Assembly: GCF_035982055.1 (NCBI RefSeq)
Contig: NZ_CP108427.1
Span: forward strand, 1,860,001-1,924,000
DNA length: 64,000 bases
Origin: Streptomyces sp. NBC_01288
Lineage (GTDB): Bacteria; Actinomycetota; Actinomycetes; Streptomycetales; Streptomycetaceae
Direction of reading: 5' to 3'
Part shown: positions 51,342-60,362 of the stretch, one piece after another
Layout: each line of letters starts with the position of its first letter
Position numbering within the stretch: the first letter of the stretch is position 1
Translations under genes and position numbers: made by a program
Notes under the pieces: model-generated
Told to the model about the DNA's origin: nothing
Databases searched by the model: none
The model's input: the letters and a program-made list of their open reading frames with translations, nothing else

Positions 51342-53402
51342 ATGCCTCGTCCAGCTCGACCCACACGTCTGAGAACCCTCACCTGCCTCACCGCGCTCAC
51401 GGCGGCCCTCATCGTGCCCGCCTCCGCACGGGCCGCGACCGGCGCGGACGCCTCGGGGGCCCAGGCGTCCGGTGCCACGAGCACGCCCCTCGTGGCCGCC
51501 AAGCCGTACATGGGCTACAGCACCTGGAGCGTCGAATCCACCAACTTCCCCGGCTACGGCGGGGACTGGCTCACCGAGGCGCACGTCCTGCAACAGGCGG
51601 ACGTACTGTCCTCGAAGTTGAAGTCGCACGGCTACAACTACGTGAACGTGGACGCCGGCTGGAACGACGCCAAGGGCGACGCCTATGCCCGGCCGACCCC
51701 GAACCTGACGAAGTTCCCGCACGGGATGAAGTACCTCGCGGACCAACTCCACCGCAAGGGACTGAAGTTCGGCCTCTATCTGGCCGTCGGCCTCTACCAG
51801 CAGGCGTACAACGACGGCAAGACGCCCATCTACAACGCCCCGGGCTGCACCACCAAGGACATCGTCTACCCGGACCTGCGCAAGACCAGCGGCTGGGACG
51901 ACGTCTCGTACCAGCTGAACTTCGCCAGCCCCTGCACCACCAAGTACATCCAGTCCGAGGCCGACCAACTCGCCTCGTTCGGCGTCGACTTCCTCAAGAT
52001 CGACGGGGTGGGCCCCGGCTCGAACCAGGGCGACGACGCGCACAACAACGTCCCCGACATCCAGGCGTGGCACACCGCCCTGAAGAACACCGGGCGGCCC
52101 ATCGAGTTCACCCTGTCCTGGTCGCTCAGCCACAACCAGGCCGACGTCTGGAAGGCCAACTCCAACGGCTGGCGCGTCGACACGGACGTCGAGTGCTACT
52201 GCGACACCCTGGTGACGTGGAACAACTCCGTGAAGGCACGCTGGAACGACGTCGTGCCGTGGATCGACGACGCCGGGCCGGGCCACTGGAACAACCTCGA
52301 CTCGCTCGACGTGGGTTCGGACGTCATGGACGGCGTCAACCAGACCGAGCGGCAGAGCTACATGACGCTGTGGGCCATCGAGGCCGCGCCGCTGTACATC
52401 GGTGACGACCTCACCAAACTCGACAAGTACGGCCTGAAGCTGCTCACCAACGACGAGGTCATCGCGGTCGACCAGGCGGGCACCCCCGCCAGGCCGGTCA
52501 GCCAGAAGACCCCGCAGCAGACCTGGTACACCCGCAACGCGGACGGCAGTTACACCGTGGCCCTGTTCAACCTGGGCAAGGGCTACTCGGACGTGACCGC
52601 CGACTTCAGCGACCTCGGCATCAGCGGCAAGGCCAAGGTCCGCGACCTGTGGAGCCACAAGAACCTCGGTTCGGTGAGCGGCAAGTTCACCGACAACCTG
52701 GCCCCGCACGGCTCGCGTCTGCTGCGCATCACGCCTCCGGGCACCGGCAGCCACCCGGGTGTGCCGCTCAACGTGCACGGCACCGCGTCGACCGGCGACA
52801 GTGTCTCGCTCGCCTGGAGCGCGGTGAACTCCGGTACGAAGAGCACCGGTTACGACGTGTACGCCAACGGCACCAAGAAGGCCACCGTCACCGGCACCTC
52901 CGCCACCGTGAGCGGTCTGAAGGCCGGTACCGCCTACTCCCTCACCGTGGTCGCCCACGACGCGAAGGGCCGAAAGTCCAGCCCCAGCAAGGGCGTTGAC
53001 GTCACCACCCCGGCGGCCGGCGGGCCTGTCTCCTACGAGGCCGAGGCCTCCGGGAACACGCTCAGCGGCAACGCCTCCGTGGGCGACTGCTCCGCGTGCT
53101 CGGGCGGCAAGAAGGTCGGCAACCTCGGCGGCACCGGAACCCTGGCGGTCAACCACGTCACCGCGCCCCGTGACGGCACCTACCTGATGAAGGTCGACTA
53201 CCTCGACGGCGACACCGGCCGCACGATGATCATCAGCACGGGTGGCAGCTCCTTCCAGCAGTTCCTGCCGGGCAGCAACGACAACAACTGGGGCCGACCC
53301 AGTTCGATCACCGTGCCCGTCCAGCTGAAGGCCGGCGACAACACCATCGCCTTCGGCAACGCCTCGGACTACGCCTCCGACGTGGACCGCATCACCCTCT
53401 GA
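51342..53402 (+). CDS. Secreted GH27 alpha-galactosidase with C-terminal FN3 and CBM
   Basis: 686 residues. Signal peptide at residues 1-32 (basic start, L-T-C-L-T-A-L-T-A-A-L-I-V-P-A-S-A-R-A). GH27 barrel from P-Y-M-G-Y-S-T-W near 54; nucleophile D221 in F-L-K-I-D-G and acid/base probably D282 in W-R-V-D-T-D-V. A beta-sandwich follows, then a fibronectin type III module at about 475-560 (V-S-L-A-W-S-A-V...Y-D-V-Y-A-N-G) and a CBM35/6-like domain at about 565-686 (Y-E-A-E-A-S-G-N-T-L-S-G). It removes terminal alpha-galactose outside the cell. First gene of the locus. Confidence 0.93.
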   Translation: MPRPARPTRLRTLTCLTALTAALIVPASARAATGADASGAQASGATSTPLVAAKPYMGYSTWSVESTNFPGYGGDWLTEAHVLQQADVLSSKLKSHGYNYVNVDAGWNDAKGDAYARPTPNLTKFPHGMKYLADQLHRKGLKFGLYLAVGLYQQAYNDGKTPIYNAPGCTTKDIVYPDLRKTSGWDDVSYQLNFASPCTTKYIQSEADQLASFGVDFLKIDGVGPGSNQGDDAHNNVPDIQAWHTALKNTGRPIEFTLSWSLSHNQADVWKANSNGWRVDTDVECYCDTLVTWNNSVKARWNDVVPWIDDAGPGHWNNLDSLDVGSDVMDGVNQTERQSYMTLWAIEAAPLYIGDDLTKLDKYGLKLLTNDEVIAVDQAGTPARPVSQKTPQQTWYTRNADGSYTVALFNLGKGYSDVTADFSDLGISGKAKVRDLWSHKNLGSVSGKFTDNLAPHGSRLLRITPPGTGSHPGVPLNVHGTASTGDSVSLAWSAVNSGTKSTGYDVYANGTKKATVTGTSATVSGLKAGTAYSLTVVAHDAKGRKSSPSKGVDVTTPAAGGPVSYEAEASGNTLSGNASVGDCSACSGGKKVGNLGGTGTLAVNHVTAPRDGTYLMKVDYLDGDTGRTMIISTGGSSFQQFLPGSNDNNWGRPSSITVPVQLKAGDNTIAFGNASDYASDVDRITL

Positions 53403-53458
53403 CCGTCGTCCGTCCGACCTGACCAGCCTCCAACCGACCGACATCCGAGGAGAGTTCC

Positions 53459-54484
53459 GTGGTGGTCACATCACAGGGCGAGCCCAAGACGCCGACCACA
53501 CCGCCGTCCGCCGCGGTGACCACCACGGCCACCGCCCCCGGCTCGACCCCCCACGTCCGCAAGACCCGTTCGGCCCGCAGGGCGAGCCGTTACGCGCCGA
53601 CCAGGTCCGCGGCGGCCCGCCGCCGCGACCTGCCGGTCGCCCTCCTGCTGATCATTCCCTCCGTCGTCGGATTCGCCGTCTTCTACGCCTATCCGACCCT
53701 GCGCGGCATCTACCTCAGCTTCACCGACTTCCACGTCCTCACCCCGCCGAACTGGGTGGGACTGTCCAACTTCCACCAGATGTTCGGCGACGACGTCTTC
53801 TGGCACTCGCTCCTCGTCACCGTCTACTTCGTGATCCTGGCCGTCGTCTTCGGCACGTTGGCCTCCCTGGTGACGGCCGTGGTGCTGCACCGGGTCACCA
53901 AGTCGTCGGCACTGCGCGGCGTCATCCTGCTGCCGTTCCTGATCTCCAACGTGATCGCCGCGCTGGTGTGGCAGTGGATGCTCGACCCGTCCCTCGGTGT
54001 CGTCAGCCTCGTCCTTCAGCATCTGACGGGCCACTCCATCCTCTTCTTCGGCAGCAGCGGCTGGGCCATCCCGTCCCTCGCCGCGATCAGCATCTGGAAG
54101 TGGATGGGGTACTACTCCCTGCTGATCTTCGCCGGACTACAGACCATCCCGACCACCATCTACGAGGCGGGTCGGGTGGACGGCGCCAGTGAGGTGCAGA
54201 TGTTCCGGCGCCTCACGGTGCCCCTGCTGCGGCCGATCCTCGTCATGGTGGTCGTCCTGACGGTGATCAACTCCTTCCAGGTGTTCGACATCGTGCAGGT
54301 CACCACCCAGGGCGGCCCGGCGAACGCCTCGAACGTGCTGCAGATGTACATCTACAGCAAGGCGTTCAGGCAGTTCGACTTCGGCTACGCCGCCACCCTC
54401 TCGCTGGCCCTGTTCGCCCTGCTCATCACGGTCACCTTCACCCAGCTGCGGCTCGCCCGCGCCAACGAATCCGACCTGAGCTGA
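53459..54484 (+). CDS. Sugar ABC transporter permease (MalF type)
   Basis: 341 residues from GTG 53459 with GAGGAGA upstream. A 58-residue basic, Thr/Pro-rich N-terminal tail precedes six membrane helices; the EAA loop that touches the ATPase is E-A-G-R-V-D-G-A-S-E-V-Q-M-F-R-R-L-T-V-P. The tail is longer than usual. Works with the next permease and the lipoprotein at 58906. No ATPase gene in the operon, so a shared MsiK-type protein is implied. Confidence 0.95.
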   Translation: MVVTSQGEPKTPTTPPSAAVTTTATAPGSTPHVRKTRSARRASRYAPTRSAAARRRDLPVALLLIIPSVVGFAVFYAYPTLRGIYLSFTDFHVLTPPNWVGLSNFHQMFGDDVFWHSLLVTVYFVILAVVFGTLASLVTAVVLHRVTKSSALRGVILLPFLISNVIAALVWQWMLDPSLGVVSLVLQHLTGHSILFFGSSGWAIPSLAAISIWKWMGYYSLLIFAGLQTIPTTIYEAGRVDGASEVQMFRRLTVPLLRPILVMVVVLTVINSFQVFDIVQVTTQGGPANASNVLQMYIYSKAFRQFDFGYAATLSLALFALLITVTFTQLRLARANESDLS

Positions 54485-54495
54485 AGGAGCCCGTC

Positions 54496-55428
54496 ATGGC
54501 AGTCACCCTCGCCCCCGGCCGGGCGGCCACCGCCCGGCCCCGGAAGAACCGCCGGAGCCTCTCCCCCGGCAGGATCGTCGCCTGGATCTATCTGGGCATC
54601 GTCGTCCTCATCACGCTCTTCCCCTTCTACTGGATCCTGCGCACCTCGCTGTCCAACAACTACAAGCTGTCGACGCACCCGTCGTCGCCCCTGCCGGTGG
54701 GCTTCACCTGGGGCGCCTTCGAACGCGTCCTCGGGATCGCCTCCACCGCCGAGGCACAGGCCCAGGGCGGCTCGGGCGCGGCCATCAACATCGCGCTCTA
54801 TCTGCGCAACTCGCTGATCTACGCGTCCGTGCAGACGGTGCTGATCGTCCTGTTCGCCTCGGCCGGCGCCTACGCGTTCTCCCGGCTGCACTGGCGTGGC
54901 CGCAACCTGGTGTTCAACATCCTGATCACCGCGCTGATGGTGCCCAGCGTGTTCACGCTGCTGCCCAACTTCGTCCTCGTCAAAGACCTCGGACTGACCA
55001 ACACGTTCGCCGGACTGATCCTGCCCGGGGCGCTCTTCCAGGCCTTCACGCTGTTCTTCCTGCGGCAGTTCATGCTCGGCCTGAGCACCGAGGTCGAGGA
55101 AGCCGCCATCATCGACGGCGCGGGCCCGCTGCGGATCTTCTTCCGGATCATCCTGCCGATGTCGACCGCGCCGATCGCGACCGTGTCGTTGCTGATGTTC
55201 GTCAACGCCTGGAACGACTACTTCTGGCCGCTGTTGATCACCAACAGCCAGGACGTGCAACCGCTGACCCTCGCGCTCGGCGTCTTCAAGCAGTCCTCGC
55301 CCCAAGCGGCCCCCGACTGGGCGGGGTTGATGGCCGCCGCCCTGGTCGCGGCGCTGCCGATGCTGCTGCTGTTCGTCGCCTTCGGCAAGCGCATCGTCAA
55401 CTCCATCGGCTTCTCCGGCCTCAAGTGA
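54496..55428 (+). CDS. Sugar ABC transporter permease (MalG type)
   Basis: 310 residues, six membrane helices, EAA loop E-E-A-A-I-I-D-G-A-G-P-L-R-I-F-F-R-I-I-L-P. N-terminus basic. Begins 11 bp after the partner permease. The periplasmic-side loop Y-K-L-S-T-H-P...A-S-T-A-E-A-Q-A-Q-G-G-S-G is somewhat long. The stop overlaps the GTG of the GH95 gene by 4 bp. Confidence 0.95.
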   Translation: MAVTLAPGRAATARPRKNRRSLSPGRIVAWIYLGIVVLITLFPFYWILRTSLSNNYKLSTHPSSPLPVGFTWGAFERVLGIASTAEAQAQGGSGAAINIALYLRNSLIYASVQTVLIVLFASAGAYAFSRLHWRGRNLVFNILITALMVPSVFTLLPNFVLVKDLGLTNTFAGLILPGALFQAFTLFFLRQFMLGLSTEVEEAAIIDGAGPLRIFFRIILPMSTAPIATVSLLMFVNAWNDYFWPLLITNSQDVQPLTLALGVFKQSSPQAAPDWAGLMAAALVAALPMLLLFVAFGKRIVNSIGFSGLK

Positions 55429-57878
55429 CCGGCCGTACCCCGCGATTGGACGACACAGCCATGCACTCCAGCGACCTGGTGCTGAGCTGGCCCGCGCCCG
55501 CCGCCACCTGGGCGGAGGCCGCCCCGGTCGGCAACGGCAGGATCGGCGCGATGGTCTTCGGCGGCACCGGCCGGGCCCGTATCCAGATCAACGACTCCAC
55601 CGTCTGGTCCGGCACCCCTACCGGCCCGGCCACCGCCCTCGCCGCACTCCGTGCGCAGGGGGCCGGACCGGAGCGGCTCGAAGAGGTCCGCGCCGCGCTG
55701 CGCGCCGGCGACCAGGACCGCGCCGAGTCCCTGCTCATGACCTTCGAGGGGCCCTACACCCAGGAGTACCTGCCGTACGCCGACCTCTACTTGACGGTGG
55801 CAGGCGGCGAGCGCGCCGAGTACCGCGGCAGGACGCTCGACCTCGACACCGCGGTCGCCGAGGACGGCTTCGACCTCGACGGGACTTCGGTACGGCGCCG
55901 GGTCTGGGCCGACGCCGTCAGCGGCGCGCTGTGCGTGACGCTGGACGCGGACGGCGGCACCGTGGACCTGGCCGTCGAACTCTCCACCCCACTGCGGGAG
56001 ATACTGCGCTCGGCCGCCCCCGACGGCATCACACTGGGCATCGCGATACCGGTGGACGGCGCCCCCGACCACGAACCCGGGGTCGCGGAACCGCTGCGCT
56101 ACGCGGACGGTCCCGTCGACGGCTACGACCCCTTCGGCGCCCTCGCGCTCGCCGTGCACACCGACGGCACGCCGACCGTGGACGACGAGGGAGGACTGCG
56201 CGTCACCGGCGCCTCCCGCGTCCTGCTCACCCTCGCCAGTTCCACCGCGGCCGACCGCGACTGGAGCGGGGCTCCGGCCCTGGACCGCGCCGCTCATCTG
56301 GCCGAGGCCGGCGAGCTCGCGGCGCGGGCCCTCGCACAGGGCGCCGACCGTCTCCTCAAGGACCACGAGGCCGACGTACGGGCCCTGTCGGGCGGCACCT
56401 CCCTGCGTGTCGGGCCGCGCCGCTCCGGCACCTACGACGTCGCCCGCGACATCCTCGGCGGCGACGACGAACTCCTCACCGCCACCGTGCTGTTCCAGCT
56501 CGGCCGCCATCTCCTGGCCACCGCCTCCCGCCCGCACACCGGCCCGCCGGCCAACCTCCAGGGCATCTGGAACGCCGACCCGCGCCCCGCCTGGTCGTCC
56601 AACTACACGATCAACATCAACACGCAGATGAACTACTGGGGCGCGGAGGCGGTCGGGCTCAGCGCCTGCCACGAGCCCCTGTTCGACCTGCTCGACCGCC
56701 TGGCCGTACAAGGCGCGCACGTGGCAAGGGAGTTGTACGGTGCGCGCGGCTGGGTGGCGCATCACAACACCGATCCCTGGGGGTGGGCGCTGCCGGTCGG
56801 CATGGGGCACGGCAACACCTCGTGGGCACTGTGGATGATGGGCGGCGCCTGGCTGTCCCAACACCTGTGGGACCACTACGACTTCACCCGCGACCTCGGC
56901 TTCCTGCGGGAGCGCGCCTGGCCGTTGCTCAGCGGCTGCGCGGAGTTCCTGCTCGACTGGCTCGTCGACGACGGCACGGGGCATCTCGACACCCTGCCGT
57001 CTACCTCCCCGGAGAACCTGTTCCTGGCCGACGGCGTCCCGAGGTCACTGACCCGCTCCGCCGCCATGGACCTGGCGCTGATCCGGGCCACCTTCCAACG
57101 GACCCTGGCGGCAGCCGAGTTGCTGGGTCTGGACACACCGCTGACCGGCGAGATACGTGCGGCGCTGCCCCGGCTGCGCCCGCTGCCTCTCTCGCCGGAG
57201 GGACGGCTCCAGGAGTGGGCCGAGGACCTGACCGAGGCCGACCCGCACCACCGTCACCTCTCGCACCTGATCGCCGTACACCCGCTCGGTCTGATCGATC
57301 CCGACTCGGCCCCCGAACTGGCCGCCGCCGCACGGAAGTCGATGGATCTGCGCGGGCCCGGGGCGATGGGCTGGTCGTGGTCCTGGAAGATCGTTCTGCG
57401 GGCGTGGCTGCGTGACGCCCCGACCGCGCGCTCGCTGTTCCTTGAGGCGATCCGGCCGCTCGACGGTGACGCGGGGGTGGACGCCCCTGTGGACGGCTCC
57501 CGTTGGGGCGGGCTGCTGCCCAACCTGTTCTCCACGCATCCGCCGTTCCAGATCGACGGCAACTACGGGCTGATGGCCGCCGTGGCCGAGATGGTGGTGC
57601 AGAGCCACACCGGCGTCCTCGACCTGCTGCCCGCGCTGCCCGCCGAGTGGACCGAGGGTGAGGCCCGGGACCTGCGCTGCCGTGGCGGCCTGGCCGTCGA
57701 CTTCGCCTGGAACGAGGGCGAGTTGACCGGCGCGACCGTGCGCAGGCTCACCGGTGACTCCGCCGAGACCGTGCGGATCCGGTGTCTCGGCCGCACCGCC
57801 GAGCTGCTGCTTCCGGCCGGTCACCAGGTGGAGCTGGACGCTCTGCTGCGGCCCCGGGGGGAGCCGGTGCCGTGCTGA
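55425..57878 (+). CDS. GH95 family glycosidase (alpha-L-fucosidase/galactosidase)
   Basis: 817 residues, GTG 55425 (alternatively ATG 55461 at M-H-S-S-D-L). No signal peptide, so cytoplasmic. GH95 features: N-terminal W-P-A-P-A-A-T-W-A-E-A-A-P-V-G-N-G-R-I-G-A-M, the (alpha/alpha)6 barrel with Y-T-I-N-I-N-T-Q-M-N-Y-W (paired asparagines), P-S-T-S-P-E-N (general acid region), H-L-S-H-L and F-Q-I-D-G-N-Y-G. The family inverts alpha-1,2-L-fucosides and, in some members, alpha-L-galactosides. In this operon it would act on imported oligosaccharide. Confidence 0.93.
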   Translation: MTGRTPRLDDTAMHSSDLVLSWPAPAATWAEAAPVGNGRIGAMVFGGTGRARIQINDSTVWSGTPTGPATALAALRAQGAGPERLEEVRAALRAGDQDRAESLLMTFEGPYTQEYLPYADLYLTVAGGERAEYRGRTLDLDTAVAEDGFDLDGTSVRRRVWADAVSGALCVTLDADGGTVDLAVELSTPLREILRSAAPDGITLGIAIPVDGAPDHEPGVAEPLRYADGPVDGYDPFGALALAVHTDGTPTVDDEGGLRVTGASRVLLTLASSTAADRDWSGAPALDRAAHLAEAGELAARALAQGADRLLKDHEADVRALSGGTSLRVGPRRSGTYDVARDILGGDDELLTATVLFQLGRHLLATASRPHTGPPANLQGIWNADPRPAWSSNYTININTQMNYWGAEAVGLSACHEPLFDLLDRLAVQGAHVARELYGARGWVAHHNTDPWGWALPVGMGHGNTSWALWMMGGAWLSQHLWDHYDFTRDLGFLRERAWPLLSGCAEFLLDWLVDDGTGHLDTLPSTSPENLFLADGVPRSLTRSAAMDLALIRATFQRTLAAAELLGLDTPLTGEIRAALPRLRPLPLSPEGRLQEWAEDLTEADPHHRHLSHLIAVHPLGLIDPDSAPELAAAARKSMDLRGPGAMGWSWSWKIVLRAWLRDAPTARSLFLEAIRPLDGDAGVDAPVDGSRWGGLLPNLFSTHPPFQIDGNYGLMAAVAEMVVQSHTGVLDLLPALPAEWTEGEARDLRCRGGLAVDFAWNEGELTGATVRRLTGDSAETVRIRCLGRTAELLLPAGHQVELDALLRPRGEPVPC

Positions 57879-58909
57879 GCGAACAGGACGTCCCCGAGCT
57901 GTTCGCCTACCGCAGCGCCTATCGCGAACCCGCCGACTTCGACACCTTCTGGAAGGGCACCCTCGCCGAGACCCGCGCCGGACAGGAAGCCGAACTGCGG
58001 CTGACGGAGGTCGCCACCGGCCTGGAGACGGTCGACGTCTTCGACGCCGTCCTCCCGGGCTTCGGCGGCCACCCGGTCCACGCCTGGCTCCGGATGCCCC
58101 GGCACCGCGGCGGCCCGCTGCCCGCCGTGGTCCAGTTCCACGGCTACGGCAGCGGGCGCGGCGCCCCGATCGACGACTTGCTGTGGCCGTCCGCCGGGTA
58201 CGCGCATCTGCTGGTGGACGCGCGCGGCCAGGGCGGCGCCTGGGCGGGCGGGGGCGCGACCCCCGACCCGGTCGGCAGCGGCCCGGCGCATCCCGGTTTC
58301 CTCACCCGGGGCATCGAGGACAAGGACACCTACGTCTACCGGCGGGTGTTCACCGACGCCGTCCGCGCGGTCGACGCGCTGCGCGCCCGCACCGACCTCG
58401 TCGACCCGGACCGGGTCGCCCTGGTCGGCCCCAGCCAGGGCGGCGGCATCGCCCTCGCGGTCGCCGGACTGGTGCCCGGTCTGGCGGCGGCCCACTTCCA
58501 GTCGCCGTTCCTCTGCGACATCCGGCAGGCCACCCGGCTCACCTCCGCCGAACCGTACGCCGAGATCATCGGCTATCTGGCGGCCCGCCGGGACCGGGTG
58601 GAGCAAACCTTCGACACCCTCGGCTACTTCGACGGACTCGCCTTCGCCCGCCGCGCGACCGCCCCGGCCCGGTTCTCCGCCGGGCTGCGCGACGAGGTGT
58701 GCCCGCCGGTCACCGCGATCGCCGCCTACCACGCCTACGCCGGCCCCAAGGAGCTGCGGCTGTGGGAGTTCAACGGCCACGACGCCGGCGGGTCCGAGGA
58801 CCTGGCCGTCGCCCTGGGCGCGTTCGGCGCCCTCCTCAAGACGTCGTCCCATCCGGCGGTGCTGCCGTCCCCCGCACCCACCGCGTCATCCCGAAAGAAG
58901 GAACAATGA
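57872..58909 (+). CDS. CE7-type acetyl-xylan esterase / cephalosporin deacetylase family
   Basis: 345 residues from GTG 57872, which overlaps the GH95 gene by 7 bp. Alpha/beta hydrolase with nucleophile serine in G-P-S-Q-G-G-G, aspartate in L-R-D-E-V-C-P-P and histidine in F-N-G-H-D-A-G-G, plus the CE7 R-G-Q-G-G marker near residue 110. These hexameric intracellular enzymes remove acetyl groups from short oligosaccharides, implying that the imported glycan is acetylated. The C-terminal tail after the histidine is long (about 40 residues) and low in complexity. The stop overlaps the next gene (ATGA). Confidence 0.92.
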   Translation: MLSEQDVPELFAYRSAYREPADFDTFWKGTLAETRAGQEAELRLTEVATGLETVDVFDAVLPGFGGHPVHAWLRMPRHRGGPLPAVVQFHGYGSGRGAPIDDLLWPSAGYAHLLVDARGQGGAWAGGGATPDPVGSGPAHPGFLTRGIEDKDTYVYRRVFTDAVRAVDALRARTDLVDPDRVALVGPSQGGGIALAVAGLVPGLAAAHFQSPFLCDIRQATRLTSAEPYAEIIGYLAARRDRVEQTFDTLGYFDGLAFARRATAPARFSAGLRDEVCPPVTAIAAYHAYAGPKELRLWEFNGHDAGGSEDLAVALGAFGALLKTSSHPAVLPSPAPTASSRKKEQ

Positions 58910-60267
58910 GAAGAATCAAGGGAGTTCGAAAGACGGTCGCGCTGGGCGCCACGCTCACGCTGGCCGCCCTGCTCTCCGCGTGCTCCAACGGCTCCTCCTC
59001 CGCCGGCGGTTCCAAGACCGTCAACTGGTGGACCTGGGACGACAAGCAGGCCGCCGCGTACAAGGTGTGCGCCACGGACTTCGAGAAGGCCAACCCCGGC
59101 ACCACGGTAAAGATCACGCAGTACAACGTGAACGACTACTTCACCAAGCTGACCGCCGGATTCGTGGCCGGCAGCGCGCCCGACGCCTTCCAGAACAGCG
59201 TCCAGTTCTTCCAGGCGTACGCCTCCCAGCACCAACTGCTGGCGATGGACGACTACATCAAGAAGGACGACTTCGACCTGTCCCGGTTCTCGGTCGGTGT
59301 GGACGCCTGGAAGTTCACCGACGGCAAGCAGTACGCCCTGCCCCTGGACTGGGCGGCGGCCGGCCTCTACTTCAACGACGACGCCGTCAAGAAGGCCGGG
59401 TACACCGAGAAGGACGTCGACTCGCTCAACTGGAACCCCGACAACGGCGGCACGCTGGGCAAGATGATCGCCCACCTGACGATCGACACCAAGGGGCGCC
59501 GGGGCGACGAGAAGGGCTTCGACAAGTCCCACATCAAGACCTACGGCTACGGGGAGATCGCGGCCAAGGACTTCATCGGCCAGACCACCTGGAGCCCGCT
59601 GGTCAGCACCACGGGCTGGCGGCTGGGCGACAAGGCCAGCTGGCCGACGGTGTTCAACTACTCCGACCCGCGGTTCGTGAAGACCATGAACTGGATCCGC
59701 TCGCTGACCGACAAGGGCTACGCGCCCAAGATCGGGCAGTTCACCGACAGCGTCAGCGACGTCGACCTGCTCTCCTCCGGCAAGGTCGCGATGGAGACCG
59801 GCGGTTCGTGGGAGGCCTCGACCTTCGTGAAGATCCCCGGCCTCAAGGTCGGCATCGCACCCACTCCCTACGGCCCCGACGGCAAGACCCGGGCCGTGCT
59901 GAGCAACTCCAACGGGAACAACATCTGGGCCGGCACCAAGAACCCCGACCTGGCCTGGAAGTGGGTCTCCTACATGGGCAGCGAGGCCTGCCAGTCCAAG
60001 GCCTCCCTGACCGGCACCTTCTTCCCGTCGATCCCCGCCTCCATGGACGCCTCGGCCAAGGCACTGGCCAAGACGGGCGTGGACCTGTCCGTCTTCACGG
60101 ACATGATCAAGGACAAGGTTCTCTACCCGTCCCCGGTCTACGGCAACGGCGCGGCCCTCCAGGACGCCCTGCAGCCGCTGTTCCAGGGCTACTTCGCCGG
60201 ACAGAAGAGCGACTCGGTCTTCACGGACATGCAGAAGCAGAGCAAGCAGCTGCTCGCCAAGAAGTGA
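58906..60267 (+). CDS. Sugar-binding lipoprotein of the ABC transporter
   Basis: 453 residues. Lipoprotein signal: M-R-R-I-K-G-V-R-K, hydrophobic A-L-G-A-T-L-T-L-A-A, lipobox L-S-A-C26. The mature part is a family 1 solute-binding protein (W-W-T-W-D-D-K-Q; F-V-A-G-S-A-P-D-A-F-Q; G-S-W-E-A-S), delivering oligosaccharide to the permeases at 53459 and 54496. AAGGAAC immediately precedes the ATG. It is placed near the operon end, after the enzymes, whereas binding proteins usually precede their permeases. Confidence 0.95.
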   Translation: MRRIKGVRKTVALGATLTLAALLSACSNGSSSAGGSKTVNWWTWDDKQAAAYKVCATDFEKANPGTTVKITQYNVNDYFTKLTAGFVAGSAPDAFQNSVQFFQAYASQHQLLAMDDYIKKDDFDLSRFSVGVDAWKFTDGKQYALPLDWAAAGLYFNDDAVKKAGYTEKDVDSLNWNPDNGGTLGKMIAHLTIDTKGRRGDEKGFDKSHIKTYGYGEIAAKDFIGQTTWSPLVSTTGWRLGDKASWPTVFNYSDPRFVKTMNWIRSLTDKGYAPKIGQFTDSVSDVDLLSSGKVAMETGGSWEASTFVKIPGLKVGIAPTPYGPDGKTRAVLSNSNGNNIWAGTKNPDLAWKWVSYMGSEACQSKASLTGTFFPSIPASMDASAKALAKTGVDLSVFTDMIKDKVLYPSPVYGNGAALQDALQPLFQGYFAGQKSDSVFTDMQKQSKQLLAKK

Positions 60268-60362
60268 CCCCACCACCCCTCCGCACTCCCTGTCCGACCG
60301 CCGGACGGGCCCACTGAGCCGGGCCTGTCCGGTGGAGCCGGACGACCGGAAAGGAACTCCGC